A stretch of 46,704 bases of DNA from Lachnospiraceae bacterium (GTDB taxonomy: Bacteria > Bacillota > Clostridia > Lachnospirales > Lachnospiraceae): positions 1-46,704 of the forward strand of contig JAAUZX010000021.1 in the NCBI GenBank assembly GCA_014804365.1, written 5' to 3'. Below are positions 7,400 through 15,695 of the stretch, one piece after another. Positions within the stretch are counted from its first letter, which is position 1. The number at the start of each line of letters is the position of its first letter. The translations under genes were made by a program, and so were the position numbers. The notes beneath the pieces are model-generated. The model made no database searches. It worked only from the letters and a program-made list of their open reading frames with translations, and was not told where the DNA came from.

Positions 7400-8704
7400 C
7401 TATTGATAAAAAAGCATAACACTCACGGTAAACATATTTTCACAATATTCATATTCGATTGCTCCGTGATACTTCTCTACGGCTGATTTTACATTCCTCA
7501 TTCCCCATCCGTGATTCCGTCTGTCCTGTTTGGAAGTCAGAAAGTTTCCTTTATTAATAACCGGCTCTTCGATACTGCTGTTTTCAATGCGTATAATAAT
7601 GAATCGCTTGATACGACGAATCGTCACAATCAGTTTTTTGTCCGATCCTTCCGGCATTCTCCCACACGCTTCGATCGCATTGTCCAACAGATTCGTCAGA
7701 ATGGTGCATAAATCAACAGGGTCTATATTGCAATCCTTCGGATATTCTGCATGGATAGTTGTTTCTATATTATGCTGCAAGGCAACTTCCATCTTCTGAC
7801 TCAGAATATAATCGACAGCCTCTATACCCGTCCTGCATTCTACGGAATAAGCTGCCCTGTCGCCGCTGATTCTCTTAAGATATGCCTGTGCCTCCTCTAC
7901 CTTGCCGTCTGCCAGATAGTTTTGAAGCATGGAAAAATGATTGCCCATATCATGATACAGTCGTGCATTTGATTCATAAGAAGTCTTTGCCATCTGATAG
8001 TTTTTAGTCAAGAGCCGATTCTGCAGGGCGGTATTTTCCTGTTCCTGACGTATCCGTCTTATCTGATCATAAAAATAAACGGAACAGAGGATAAAAACAA
8101 AAGCAAGCGCTAATATCGTCTGAATCATATCTATTTTAAAATTCGTCATAGTAGTTATTGCCGACAACCAGTAACCTGCACATAAAAATCCTAATACAGC
8201 GCCTATTAATGCTTTTTCTGACTGCTTCAATGTCACTTTGGCTTTTTTCAATATAAAGTGAACCACTAACATAACCAGACTGTCTATCAACTTAAGCACA
8301 ATAAGTATATAGATACGCAAGGTACTGAATGATTGGTATTGTTCCGAAAATCCTTGATCGGAAAATCTCTCGATCAATCCTAAAACAGAACCTTCGACAA
8401 GCCCCAAACCGGTTAAGTAAATCACGGATACCGAGAGAAAACCGACAAAATTCCCACGAAATAGTATGCAGGCGCCAAAGGAAAGCGCGAGACAGAAATA
8501 GATGATTGTCGCAAGGCTGAAAGAAAGATCGATTAAATTCAATAAAATGATACCGGTAGTAATTACTGACGCAACCGCAAAAAATAAAAAAGCCTGCTTT
8601 TTCCGCTTAAATTGTTCCGGTGCTAATGCACGAACAATGGAAAAATAGAATGCGTTTTCAATGAATGTTACCAGCCACTCCACACATATTTGGACTGCAA
8701 TCAT
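7400..8704 (-). CDS. GHKL-domain sensor histidine kinase (AgrC-like)
   Basis: Sensor of a two-component system of the AgrC/VirS class. Residues ~1-215 hold six hydrophobic segments; a coiled-coil follows (QEQENTALQNRLL), then the phospho-acceptor region LYHDMGNHFSML with the His, and the HATPase with N-box LTNLLDNAIEAC and G-box GWGMRNVKSAVEKYHG. Length ~434 aa is typical. The start is ATG 8704, which overlaps the regulator's TGA as ATGA and has GGAGGG 7 nt upstream. AgrC-like kinases usually detect peptide pheromones; no agrD/agrB-like genes are visible here, so the ligand is unknown. The neighbouring ABC exporter is a plausible target. Confidence 0.92.
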   Translation of the reverse strand: MIAVQICVEWLVTFIENAFYFSIVRALAPEQFKRKKQAFLFFAVASVITTGIILLNLIDLSFSLATIIYFCLALSFGACILFRGNFVGFLSVSVIYLTGLGLVEGSVLGLIERFSDQGFSEQYQSFSTLRIYILIVLKLIDSLVMLVVHFILKKAKVTLKQSEKALIGAVLGFLCAGYWLSAITTMTNFKIDMIQTILALAFVFILCSVYFYDQIRRIRQEQENTALQNRLLTKNYQMAKTSYESNARLYHDMGNHFSMLQNYLADGKVEEAQAYLKRISGDRAAYSVECRTGIEAVDYILSQKMEVALQHNIETTIHAEYPKDCNIDPVDLCTILTNLLDNAIEACGRMPEGSDKKLIVTIRRIKRFIIIRIENSSIEEPVINKGNFLTSKQDRRNHGWGMRNVKSAVEKYHGAIEYEYCENMFTVSVMLFYQ

Positions 8705-9420
8705 ATCTGTTCCCTCCAAAAGCAAAGCATCGTTGTTTTGAAATCCGGAACATTAGCTTTACTGATCGTAATACGCTGATCATCCGCCAGAAATATTTCG
8801 GTATCATTCATGCCTTCCACATTTGCCAGATTGACAATACATCCCCTGTCCGCAAAATAAAAATATTTTTTATTTATTTCTTCAAAAACATGAGCCAACG
8901 TCTTTCTTACCGATCGTATTTTTCCCTCTGCCAAATGAAATATGGCATACTTCCCATCCTTCAGAATGTACAGTATTTCTCTATACGGAATCTGCTCCAC
9001 ATGATTTTTTACCTCAATCGTGTAAAATTCATTTCTTTCCAGACGATACAGCTTATAGAAATCTTCCAGCGCAAGCGGCAGCTTCTCGTCTATTATCGTT
9101 TTCGGAATATATCGAAATACAGAAAACTCATATGCTGATATAGCATATTCTAGATGAGAAGTAATGAAAATAATCTTTGCGGCAGGCATAGTGTCATAAA
9201 CAACTTTAGCTAAATCCATTCCGCCGATTCCGGGCATTTCTATATCCAAAAGGAACAAATCAAAATACATCCCATCTTGCAGATCGTATCGCAGATTTTC
9301 ACTGACCTGATAGGTTTGTATTTTGCAGTCCACACAATGCGAACTAAAAAATCTGTCAATAGCGTTTTCTACTTGAAAAACCATCGCTTCGTTATCGTCG
9401 CAAACCGCTATATGTAGCAC
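8701..9420 (-). CDS. LytTR-family response regulator (AgrA-like)
   Basis: A receiver domain (residues ~1-120) shows the acidic pocket (VCDDNE), the phospho-acceptor Asp in LFLLDIEMPG, the Thr/Ser of FITSH and the Lys of YIPK. A C-terminal LytTR DNA-binding domain follows (YTIEVKNHVEQIPYREILYI, KTLAHVFEEINKKYFYFADRGCIVNL). I place the start at the GTG at 9420, with GAGGGG 7 nt upstream and the first beta strand (LHIAVCDD) directly after it; the ATG at 9453 would add 11 residues without function. It is translationally coupled to the kinase gene. Confidence 0.92.
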   Translation of the reverse strand: MLHIAVCDDNEAMVFQVENAIDRFFSSHCVDCKIQTYQVSENLRYDLQDGMYFDLFLLDIEMPGIGGMDLAKVVYDTMPAAKIIFITSHLEYAISAYEFSVFRYIPKTIIDEKLPLALEDFYKLYRLERNEFYTIEVKNHVEQIPYREILYILKDGKYAIFHLAEGKIRSVRKTLAHVFEEINKKYFYFADRGCIVNLANVEGMNDTEIFLADDQRITISKANVPDFKTTMLCFWREQI

Positions 9421-9603
9421 AGCATTACCCCTCTTTCCAAATCTCTGTTCCACATTATACTATATTTTGTACTCGTTCTCAATGATTGCATGAATCCCGC
9501 AAATTAATTTCCCACCATAAATACCTATAGTGTGCTATAATAAACGTGAGCTTGACAGCTTCATTTCAAGCATACTATTTTACAATGATTGGGCAATGAG
9601 AAA

Positions 9604-10839
9604 ATGACATCAACAAAAGACATCAGAACTACATGGGAAAAACAGCCGGATGGCTTTCCGGATTTTCTAAAGGAAAACTCCGACCTTTTTCCCATAATTG
9701 AATACGCACGCAAAAATGAAAACGAAGCGCTTGTACAAGAATTCTCCCAGAGAATCCAGAAGAAACTACGTCAGAAACCGAAAGATAAAAAGCGTCAAAA
9801 ACAGTGGGAACAGAAACTTGAGCAGGAACTGGAACAAGATTTCACGGAGTTCTTAGAAAGAGAAAAAATACTATCCCTTTCCGAATGGATGAGCCCCGAA
9901 CTGCTTAATGCATTTAAGCGCGAGACAAAGCATTTCATAAGCAGGGTCAGGGAGTTTGATGAAACGCTGACTCCGGCACAGATCTGGCAGACATTGCGGA
10001 ACTATTTTATCTATGCCATGATCGTAGATATGCAGGGAAGGGAACAGCATGCGGGAGACCCGATTCTGGCGTACAGTCTGCTCTATCCTTATACTGACAA
10101 TTATATTGACGATGGTCAGATTGCAAAACAGGAGAAAGCGCGATATAACCGAATGATCGCATTGAAGCTACAGGAAGAAACCACCACACCTCATAACTTA
10201 TTGGAGGAAAAAACCTGCTGCCTTTTGGATATGATTCTGGACGCATACGATGGCGCAGAAAAGAAGAAAGTCGCGGGAACGCTGTTACAACTGCTGGAAG
10301 CTCAGAATAACAGTATCGGACAACAGCAAAAAAGCGTGACGGAAGAACAGATTCTGGAGATTTCAATCCGTAAAGGAAGTACTTCCGTACTGGCGGATTA
10401 TCTTTTTGCAACACCAGACTGGACAGAATATGAGGAAAGCTTCTATTTGAAATTCGGGTTTATCCTGCAGTTGGTGGACGATCTGCAGGATATCGAAGAG
10501 GACCGGAAGTCAGGGAGCCATACGCTGATGACGGAATCCGAAAAGCAACAGAAATTAGAACAATGCACCAATCATCTGCTTTGTTTCACATGGAATGTGA
10601 TTCGTGAATTTGAACCGGTCAACCCGGAGTTAAAAGGATTCGTCCTGAAATACTGTGTAGAAATCTCCCTTCTGACAGCAGCCATGAATCAGCAATTCTT
10701 TCCCATGAAATACTTGAAAGCATTGGAGCCATATCTGCCGTTTTCGATTGATTTCCTAAAGAAGAGGAAGAAGCAGCAGGAAAAACTTATTAATACATAT
10801 CAGAGCGGCAACATAAATCCGGAAGGCGTAACAAGATGA
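9604..10839 (+). CDS. Class I isoprenoid-synthase-like protein
   Basis: The all-helical protein carries two Asp-rich segments placed as in class I terpenoid/prenyl synthases: DNYIDD at 170-175 (numbered from the TTG at 9589) and QLVDDLQDIEEDRKSGS at 295-310, with the second followed by a helix typical of farnesyl/squalene synthases. Such motifs bind Mg2+-diphosphate of allylic substrates. The first ~120 residues are charged, with Lys/Gln-rich coiled-coil character, and are not part of the usual fold. The start is uncertain: ATG 9604 (GAG close upstream) or TTG 9589. Its stop overlaps the ATG of a Fic gene (ATGA), so the two are made together. Enzyme activity is inference; the reaction, substrate chain length and the role next to Fic are unknown. 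Confidence 0.72.
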   Translation: MTSTKDIRTTWEKQPDGFPDFLKENSDLFPIIEYARKNENEALVQEFSQRIQKKLRQKPKDKKRQKQWEQKLEQELEQDFTEFLEREKILSLSEWMSPELLNAFKRETKHFISRVREFDETLTPAQIWQTLRNYFIYAMIVDMQGREQHAGDPILAYSLLYPYTDNYIDDGQIAKQEKARYNRMIALKLQEETTTPHNLLEEKTCCLLDMILDAYDGAEKKKVAGTLLQLLEAQNNSIGQQQKSVTEEQILEISIRKGSTSVLADYLFATPDWTEYEESFYLKFGFILQLVDDLQDIEEDRKSGSHTLMTESEKQQKLEQCTNHLLCFTWNVIREFEPVNPELKGFVLKYCVEISLLTAAMNQQFFPMKYLKALEPYLPFSIDFLKKRKKQQEKLINTYQSGNINPEGVTR

Positions 10840-11594
10840 CAGATTATGAAAAAGCCATTGCCCTGTGGCAGCAAAAAAATATAACAACGGATGCTGAACT
10901 GGCTGAAGCATTAAACGGACACAGTATTGCGTTCGCATATCATTCTGGCAAAATCGAAAATGAGAACATTACGTATCATGATACCAGAGAGATCTTTGAA
11001 CATGACGGAGTAACTTCTTACACCGGAGATCTGCGGACATTGTTTGAAATCCGCAATGCCAAAGATGCGAACGAACTGCTTCTTACTTCGTTCCATGAAA
11101 AACGCGCTTTCGATGAAGCATTTATAAAAGAATTGCACCTGTTCTTAACCCAGAATACTTATGACACGCGCAGATGGCAGCTGGGCGAACGCCCCGGAGA
11201 ATACAAACGGCACGACTATGTCACCGGCAAAGAAGAGATTGGCGCCGCACCGGAAGACGTATCGGAAGAAATGAATGAACTGCTCTCGGAGCTTACAGAC
11301 GTGGCAGACCGTAATGCACTGACTGCCGCGGCATACTTCCATGCAAAATTTGAAAATATTCATCCTTTTGCTGACGGCAACGGTCGCGTCGGCCGCTTGG
11401 CAATGAATTACTTTCTGATCCTGCACAATCATCCACCTATCATCATCCACGAAGAAGACCGTAAAAATTATTACGTGGCATTGGAGGCATGGGATAACCG
11501 GCAGGATCTTGATCTACTTTGTATTTTTTTAAAGGAACAAACGGAGAAAACTTGGGCAAAACAGATTGCGCGTACCCAGAAACACAAAACCTGA
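10836..11594 (+). CDS. Fic family protein (AMPylase-type) with N-terminal inhibitory motif
   Basis: Fic proteins transfer AMP or other nucleotides/phosphates to target proteins. The full active-site loop HPFADGNGRVGR is at residues 176-187, with the catalytic His176. The N-terminal SGKIEN (37-42) matches the class II inhibitory motif (S/T)xxxE(G/N), whose Glu blocks ATP binding until relieved. The beta-hairpin flap region lies around 113-130. Length 252 aa fits a short Fic protein. The gene overlaps the isoprenoid-synthase-like gene by 4 bp, and strong hairpins follow. It is likely self-inhibited; the target may be the partner protein or a cell component, which cannot be told from sequence. 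Confidence 0.93.
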   Translation: MTDYEKAIALWQQKNITTDAELAEALNGHSIAFAYHSGKIENENITYHDTREIFEHDGVTSYTGDLRTLFEIRNAKDANELLLTSFHEKRAFDEAFIKELHLFLTQNTYDTRRWQLGERPGEYKRHDYVTGKEEIGAAPEDVSEEMNELLSELTDVADRNALTAAAYFHAKFENIHPFADGNGRVGRLAMNYFLILHNHPPIIIHEEDRKNYYVALEAWDNRQDLDLLCIFLKEQTEKTWAKQIARTQKHKT

Positions 11595-11608
11595 CCTTTA
11601 CTTACGAC

Positions 11609-11696
11609 CTCATACGGAGAATGCCTGTTTTTGGTATTTTCCGTATGAGCATTTAGCAGTCTCGTAGGCGGCGTTCTTTGACGCCTTAGAGCTGCT
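11609..11696 (+). terminator. Two consecutive hairpins after the Fic gene
   Basis: Hairpin 1 pairs CTCATACGGA (11609-11618) with TCCGTATGAG (11640-11649), extended by AATGCC/GGTATT. Hairpin 2 pairs AGCAG..CTC..GGCG with CGCC..GAG..CTGCT (11655-11696) and is followed by TAAGCTTTTATT. They separate the Fic operon from the convergent lipoprotein gene and may terminate both. Confidence 0.6.
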
Positions 11697-11703
11697 TAAG
11701 CTT

Positions 11704-12852
11704 TTATTCTCTTATAGTCATCTCATAACTTCCCGATATCCCATATCCGATTGCATTTTCTTCCGCTATCTGATGATCCAGAACTTCCACATTGATCTGA
11801 TTGGGAAGAAACATAATATGGAGTGTTCCTGTCCCGCCCCAGCCGTCGTCTGTATATTCAAAAAACAGTTCACCGTTTTGAATCGTGCCGACAATATCAT
11901 CCACCGATGCAATCCGCTCCGTTATTCCCTGTTCGGTAAAAAGGCTTCCGGAAAATTCATTACCGTTACTGATACTGCATGTCAGTTCATTTCTACTCGT
12001 GGGCATGGGATCTTCATATGCCGCAACATATCCGGGGCCTACGCACCATTTTCCTGTATAGCTTTCGTAATCTGTAAGAGGTTCATTCCCGTTTGTCAGT
12101 TGAAGCAGTCTTTTTATATCTTTCGCCAGTACATTGCTTTCCCATGGAAGATATTCGTTTATTTTATCGCTGAGCTCCTCATTATAAGTAAAATAGTTCC
12201 CGTTATCTTCATAGATTCGCACCACCGTATGCGGAATCGCTCCCTGCGGTCCGGCACCCGTCATATACTCCGCCCCTATCACTACATCCTCTTTCTCATC
12301 AGCGTTCGTGTCCGTAAACATGACAAACTTCACATCATAATACATACCATAATCGCTGGTATGATCTTCGCTGATATACGGGAATTGATAGAGTATCTTT
12401 TCATCTTTTAACAGATAGAAAGTAACATCCTCTTGCGGATCTGCTCCTCCCGCAAAATCAGGTTTGTATGATACAATCTTCACTTCTCCCCAGTCATTCA
12501 ATTCCACCTGAAAAGACTGCTCCTGTATGATTCTATCTGCATTCAATTTGTCCTGCACTTGGGTACCGGACGGCTCGTCCAATATCTGTTCCGGCTTCTC
12601 TGATTGTTCCTGTTGCTCCGGCTCATCCAATTGCTCTTGCTGTTCCGGCTGTTCCGGCTGTTTCGTTTGTTCCGGCGACAATCCTCCCAACAAGTCCTGC
12701 TCTTCCACATTCTGCTGTGATTGCGAAGCAACATCCGGCTCTTCCTGCTCTACCCGGTCCTGTATGTCCCGTTCTTCACATCCTGCAAGCAGCATGAGCG
12801 CCGCCGCAATTCCTAACGTACCCATAACTTTCTTTTTGTTCATACAATGCAT
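11704..12852 (-). CDS. Secreted lipoprotein with Pro/Glu/Gln linker
   Basis: N-terminal signal with lipobox LLAGC (Cys about residue 25) predicts lipidation and anchoring on the outer face of the membrane. Residues ~45-105 form a low-complexity linker rich in P, E and Q (repeats of PEQ, EQQEQ). The C-terminal part holds an EF-hand-like loop DTNADEKED at about 200, as in VCBS/FG-GAP-type proteins, and a W/Y/G-rich beta domain (DDGWGGTGTLHIMFLP). I do not recognise a named family. The start may be ATG 12852 or the ATG 9 nt later (MNKKKVMG). The Gln/Glu linker is compositionally unusual beside its neighbours. It is convergent with the Fic operon. Confidence 0.8.
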   Translation of the reverse strand: MHCMNKKKVMGTLGIAAALMLLAGCEERDIQDRVEQEEPDVASQSQQNVEEQDLLGGLSPEQTKQPEQPEQQEQLDEPEQQEQSEKPEQILDEPSGTQVQDKLNADRIIQEQSFQVELNDWGEVKIVSYKPDFAGGADPQEDVTFYLLKDEKILYQFPYISEDHTSDYGMYYDVKFVMFTDTNADEKEDVVIGAEYMTGAGPQGAIPHTVVRIYEDNGNYFTYNEELSDKINEYLPWESNVLAKDIKRLLQLTNGNEPLTDYESYTGKWCVGPGYVAAYEDPMPTSRNELTCSISNGNEFSGSLFTEQGITERIASVDDIVGTIQNGELFFEYTDDGWGGTGTLHIMFLPNQINVEVLDHQIAEENAIGYGISGSYEMTIRE

Positions 12853-12854
12853 TT

Positions 12855-12944
12855 CTATTTTTCCCGTTCCTTTCTTTTCTCACTGATATAGTTCTCCAGC
12901 TCGTTCAGTTCCTCATCGGAAAGACTGTTACCGTCATTCTGCGC
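12855..12944 (-). other. Short coding-like remnant (coiled-coil tail)
   Basis: Thirty codons without a start, bounded by an in-frame TAA and ending in TAG at 12855-12857, read as the tail of a charged helix (SLSDEELNELENYISEKR, ending KEREK). This resembles the C-terminus of a small protein and suggests a lost gene upstream of the lipoprotein. The evidence is compositional only. Confidence 0.3.
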
Positions 12945-12973
12945 TTACCAAATGTATATGTCAAGACAGATTG

Positions 12974-13002
12974 TTGCGGGTCGGGCGGGCGTTTGATATA
13001 AT
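12974..13002 (+). promoter_or_regulatory. Promoter of the first Nudix gene
   Basis: TTGCGG (12974-12979), a 17-bp spacer, then TATAAT (12997-13002). Just downstream, CGCAAGC...GCTTGCG forms a 7-bp hairpin at the start of the transcript. Confidence 0.6.
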
Positions 13003-13096
13003 AAGCGCAAGCTTGTCTGCTTGCGGCATAATAATTGCATTGCAATTCCCAGAGAATCGTGTTTGAAACAGCAAATTGGATTTGGAGAGAGGATAC

Positions 13097-13549
13097 ATGT
13101 CAAGAACGGAAGAAGTTACTTTAACAAATATGTGTATGATATATGATGGTTCTAAAGTTTTAGTGCAGGAACGGATAGATGACGACTATGGTGGAATTAC
13201 ATTTCCCGGAGGTCATGTTGAAAAGAGTGAGTCATTTACAGACGCAGTAATTCGAGAAGTATTTGAAGAAACAGGCTTGAAAATATCTGCGCCTAAATTA
13301 TGTGGTATTAAAGACTGGATAAACGATGATGGTTCAAGATATATGGTTTTGTTTTACAAAACCGATCAATTTGAAGGTGAGCTTATATCTTCTGATGAAG
13401 GAGAAGTATATTGGCTTGAATTAGAAGAAATGAAGCAGATCCATTTGGCTGAAGGAATGGATAAAATGTTAGAAGTTTTCTTAGATGATAATATAAGTGA
13501 GTATTTCTTTTATAAGGAAAATGGTGAGTTGATGGGGATGTTAAAGTAA
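13097..13549 (+). CDS. Nudix hydrolase (MutT/8-oxo-dGTP diphosphatase-like)
   Basis: Nudix enzymes hydrolyse nucleoside diphosphates linked to another group. The complete Nudix box GGHVEKSESFTDAVIREVFEETG matches G-x5-E-x7-REUxEExGU at about residues 35-57 of the chosen product. The segments CMIYDGSKVLVQER and DDGSRYMVLFYKTDQFEGEL match the MutT/YtkD-type fold, so sanitising oxidised nucleotides is a reasonable guess. I start at ATG 13097 (GAGAGG upstream), giving 150 aa. It is monocistronic, with its own promoter and a terminator at 13562. Confidence 0.9.
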   Translation: MSRTEEVTLTNMCMIYDGSKVLVQERIDDDYGGITFPGGHVEKSESFTDAVIREVFEETGLKISAPKLCGIKDWINDDGSRYMVLFYKTDQFEGELISSDEGEVYWLELEEMKQIHLAEGMDKMLEVFLDDNISEYFFYKENGELMGMLK

Positions 13550-13561
13550 CAGAACAATACA

Positions 13562-13584
13562 GGGAGGCTCATAATGAACCTCCC
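13562..13584. terminator. Bidirectional terminator between Nudix and aldo/keto reductase genes
   Basis: GGGAGG (13562-13567) pairs with CCTCCC (13579-13584), with an inner TCAT/ATGA pairing. It lies between two convergent genes; on the minus strand it is followed by TGTATTGTT. Confidence 0.65.
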
Positions 13585-13596
13585 GCTTATATCCTC

Positions 13597-14775
13597 TCAG
13601 CTCTTTAACTTTTTAGCCGCCTCGGCTCTCTCCTTGCAGATGTCCGCCCAACTTGGAAGCTGTGACAAAGCAGTTGCAAATTCCTCCATTGCCAGTGGAA
13701 TATCTATATGCTGTGGACAGATCTGTTTGCACTTTCCGCATTTCACACAGGCTGAAGGCTGATGCTCTTTGTCGATTGCATCCATGGCCATCCCTATATT
13801 AAAAGATGCCGCGAACCGCATTTCATTGTAATATACGATCAGCTTGGGAATATCCAGTTTTTTAGGACATCCATCACAGCAATAACGGCAGGCTGTACAG
13901 GGAAGCGAGTTTTTCATGGTTTCCGCGATTTCCTCAAGCAGCTTCTTTTCGGCCTCGCTTAAGGGATTTCTCTTTTCAAATGTATGAACATTATCCTGCA
14001 TCTGTTCCATATTGCTCATACCGCTCAATATCATTTTTACATTAGGCAGGCTCTGCAGCCATCGAAATCCCCATGCCGCTGAAGAATCCTCCGGCCTTAA
14101 TTCCTTTAACTGTTTTTCATACTTCTCGTCTAAAGAGGCCAGTTTTCCACCCCGTACAGGTTCCATCACCCACACAGGGATATTCCGCTGTGTCAGCAGT
14201 TCATATTTTCCTTTTGCATCCTGTAATGTCCAATCCAGGTAATTCAACTGTATCTGGCAAAACTCCATTACATCACCATACTGATCCAGAAATTCTCTCA
14301 TCATTTCCGTACTTCCATGGCTGGAAAAGCCAAGATGCCTGATCCTCCCAAGTCTTTTTTGCTCTATAAAGTAATCAATAATTCCCCACTTGGGATCTGT
14401 GTAAACCTGAATGGAATTTTCGTATACATTATGTAAGAGATAAAAATCAAAATATTCTACATCACATTTTTGCAACTGTTCCTCAAAGATTTCCGCCGGA
14501 TTATAACTGCTGCTGATCTGATGTCCCGGATATTTGTCCGCCAGGTAATAGCTTTCCCTTGGAAGCTGCTTTAATGCCTTTCCTAAAACAATCTCCGAAT
14601 TTCCCTGATGATATGGATACGCTGTATCATAATAGTTCACGCCATTTTCACTGGCATATTTCACCATATCGAATACTGTTTTTTCATCAATGTATCCGTC
14701 CTCACCAACCGGCAGACGCATTGCCCCAAAACCTAATAATGCTAAATCTTTTCCCTGAAAATCACTTATGATCAT
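13597..14775 (-). CDS. Aldo/keto reductase with C-terminal 2x[4Fe-4S] ferredoxin domain
   Basis: The N-terminal ~270 residues form the aldo/keto reductase barrel: GFGAMRLP, then DTAYPYHQGNSE with catalytic Asp and Tyr, Lys in ADKYPG and His in FYLLHNVYE. The C-terminal part adds two cysteine clusters, CTACRYCCDGCP and CVKCGKCKQICP, typical of two [4Fe-4S] clusters. This fusion is common in Clostridia and is annotated as a ferredoxin-linked oxidoreductase; its substrates are mostly unknown. Length 392 aa is normal for the fusion. Monocistronic, convergent with the Nudix gene. Confidence 0.93.
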   Translation of the reverse strand: MIISDFQGKDLALLGFGAMRLPVGEDGYIDEKTVFDMVKYASENGVNYYDTAYPYHQGNSEIVLGKALKQLPRESYYLADKYPGHQISSSYNPAEIFEEQLQKCDVEYFDFYLLHNVYENSIQVYTDPKWGIIDYFIEQKRLGRIRHLGFSSHGSTEMMREFLDQYGDVMEFCQIQLNYLDWTLQDAKGKYELLTQRNIPVWVMEPVRGGKLASLDEKYEKQLKELRPEDSSAAWGFRWLQSLPNVKMILSGMSNMEQMQDNVHTFEKRNPLSEAEKKLLEEIAETMKNSLPCTACRYCCDGCPKKLDIPKLIVYYNEMRFAASFNIGMAMDAIDKEHQPSACVKCGKCKQICPQHIDIPLAMEEFATALSQLPSWADICKERAEAAKKLKS

Positions 14776-14875
14776 TTACTGATATACCTCCTGCCTTGAA
14801 AAATTTATATTTCCATATCTTTTAATAATAGTATAACAGCCGATAGTAGGAACCAGTCAATATAAAAATAAAAGC

Positions 14876-14904
14876 TTGACTTTAAAATAGGTTCATGATA
14901 ATCT
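14876..14904 (+). promoter_or_regulatory. Candidate promoter ahead of the remnant and GNAT genes
   Basis: TTGACT (14876-14881), 17-bp spacer, TAATCT (14899-14904). It would transcribe the 42-residue remnant and probably the GNAT, GyrI-like and Nudix genes that follow on the same strand. Confidence 0.45.
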
Positions 14905-14936
14905 TGTAAAAATTTCTTGGACAAAGTGGCAGATTG

Positions 14937-15065
14937 ATGACAATCCAGAAGGAATTTAAAACTGTTGCCGATTGTGTCACATTATCAAATGATGAGGACG
15001 GTGTGGCAGATTGGATTGAAAAGAATATATTTTTTCCGATTAGAAGGCTGCAAACAAATTTTTAA
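14937..15065 (+). pseudogene. Remnant sharing its end with the downstream GyrI-like gene
   Basis: A 42-codon frame from ATG 14937 ends with IFFPIRRLQTNF. The GyrI-like protein encoded 700 bp downstream ends in MFFPIRRL, and the DNA around both ends is nearly the same (TTTTTTCCGATYAGAAGGCT). The rest of this frame does not match, so it looks like a duplicated gene whose 5' part was deleted or replaced. Apart from this, the 14776-15082 interval holds only the promoter above. Confidence 0.5.
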
Positions 15066-15082
15066 TTTATGGAGAAGTTAGA

Positions 15083-15625
15083 ATGGAGCAAATTGTATTA
15101 ATAGAACCGCAAAAGAAGTATGCAGATGATATATGGAAATTCCGCCAGGAAATTTTAGAATGTGATGTAGAGAATGAAGACCAATTTGCAGGTTGTATAT
15201 CACTTGATGTAAGTAAGTCTGCTGAAGAGTGGATAAAAATATGTGAACTTAGAAAAAGCGAAGAAACGTGTGGTGAGGTAGGCACAACGGTTCCTTCGCA
15301 TATGTACTTAGCTGTGCGCAAGGGAGATGACAAAATTGTAGGTGTGATAGATTTGCGTCATCATATAAATCATCCTATTCTTGGAACGTGGGGAGGACAT
15401 TGTGGATATTCAGTGCGTCCTTCTGAACGAGGCAAAGGTTATGCAAAAGAAATGCTTCGCTTAAATATCCAAAACGCAAAATCAATGGGAATAGAAAAAC
15501 TTCTTGTCACTTGTGATGTTAAGAATGAAGCCAGTGAAAAAACAATACTTGCTAATGGCGGAATTTATGAAAAAACCATAGATGTTGATGGGTGCAAGAT
15601 GAAAAGATATTGGATTACAGTTTAA
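15083..15625 (+). CDS. GNAT family N-acetyltransferase
   Basis: GNAT enzymes transfer an acetyl group from acetyl-CoA to amines. The acetyl-CoA-binding motif A is clear: YSVRPSERGKGYAKEML (about 112-128), with RGKGYA as the pyrophosphate-binding turn. The IVGVIDLRHHIN strand precedes it, and the C-terminal LATGG-like ILANGGIYEKTI motif follows. Length 180 aa is typical. GGAGAAG lies just upstream of the ATG. It is the first of three plus-strand genes with short gaps. The substrate is not predictable. Confidence 0.9.
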   Translation: MEQIVLIEPQKKYADDIWKFRQEILECDVENEDQFAGCISLDVSKSAEEWIKICELRKSEETCGEVGTTVPSHMYLAVRKGDDKIVGVIDLRHHINHPILGTWGGHCGYSVRPSERGKGYAKEMLRLNIQNAKSMGIEKLLVTCDVKNEASEKTILANGGIYEKTIDVDGCKMKRYWITV

Positions 15626-15695
15626 GAAATAGAGAATTCCAGTTTTTAGAGCTGAACAAATCGGGATTTGAAAGAAACAGTGATGGAGGTGTTGT

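Noticed and set aside
11773..12411. 212-codon plus-strand frame
   Set aside because: Antisense of the lipoprotein gene; composition is untypical and no start signal is seen.
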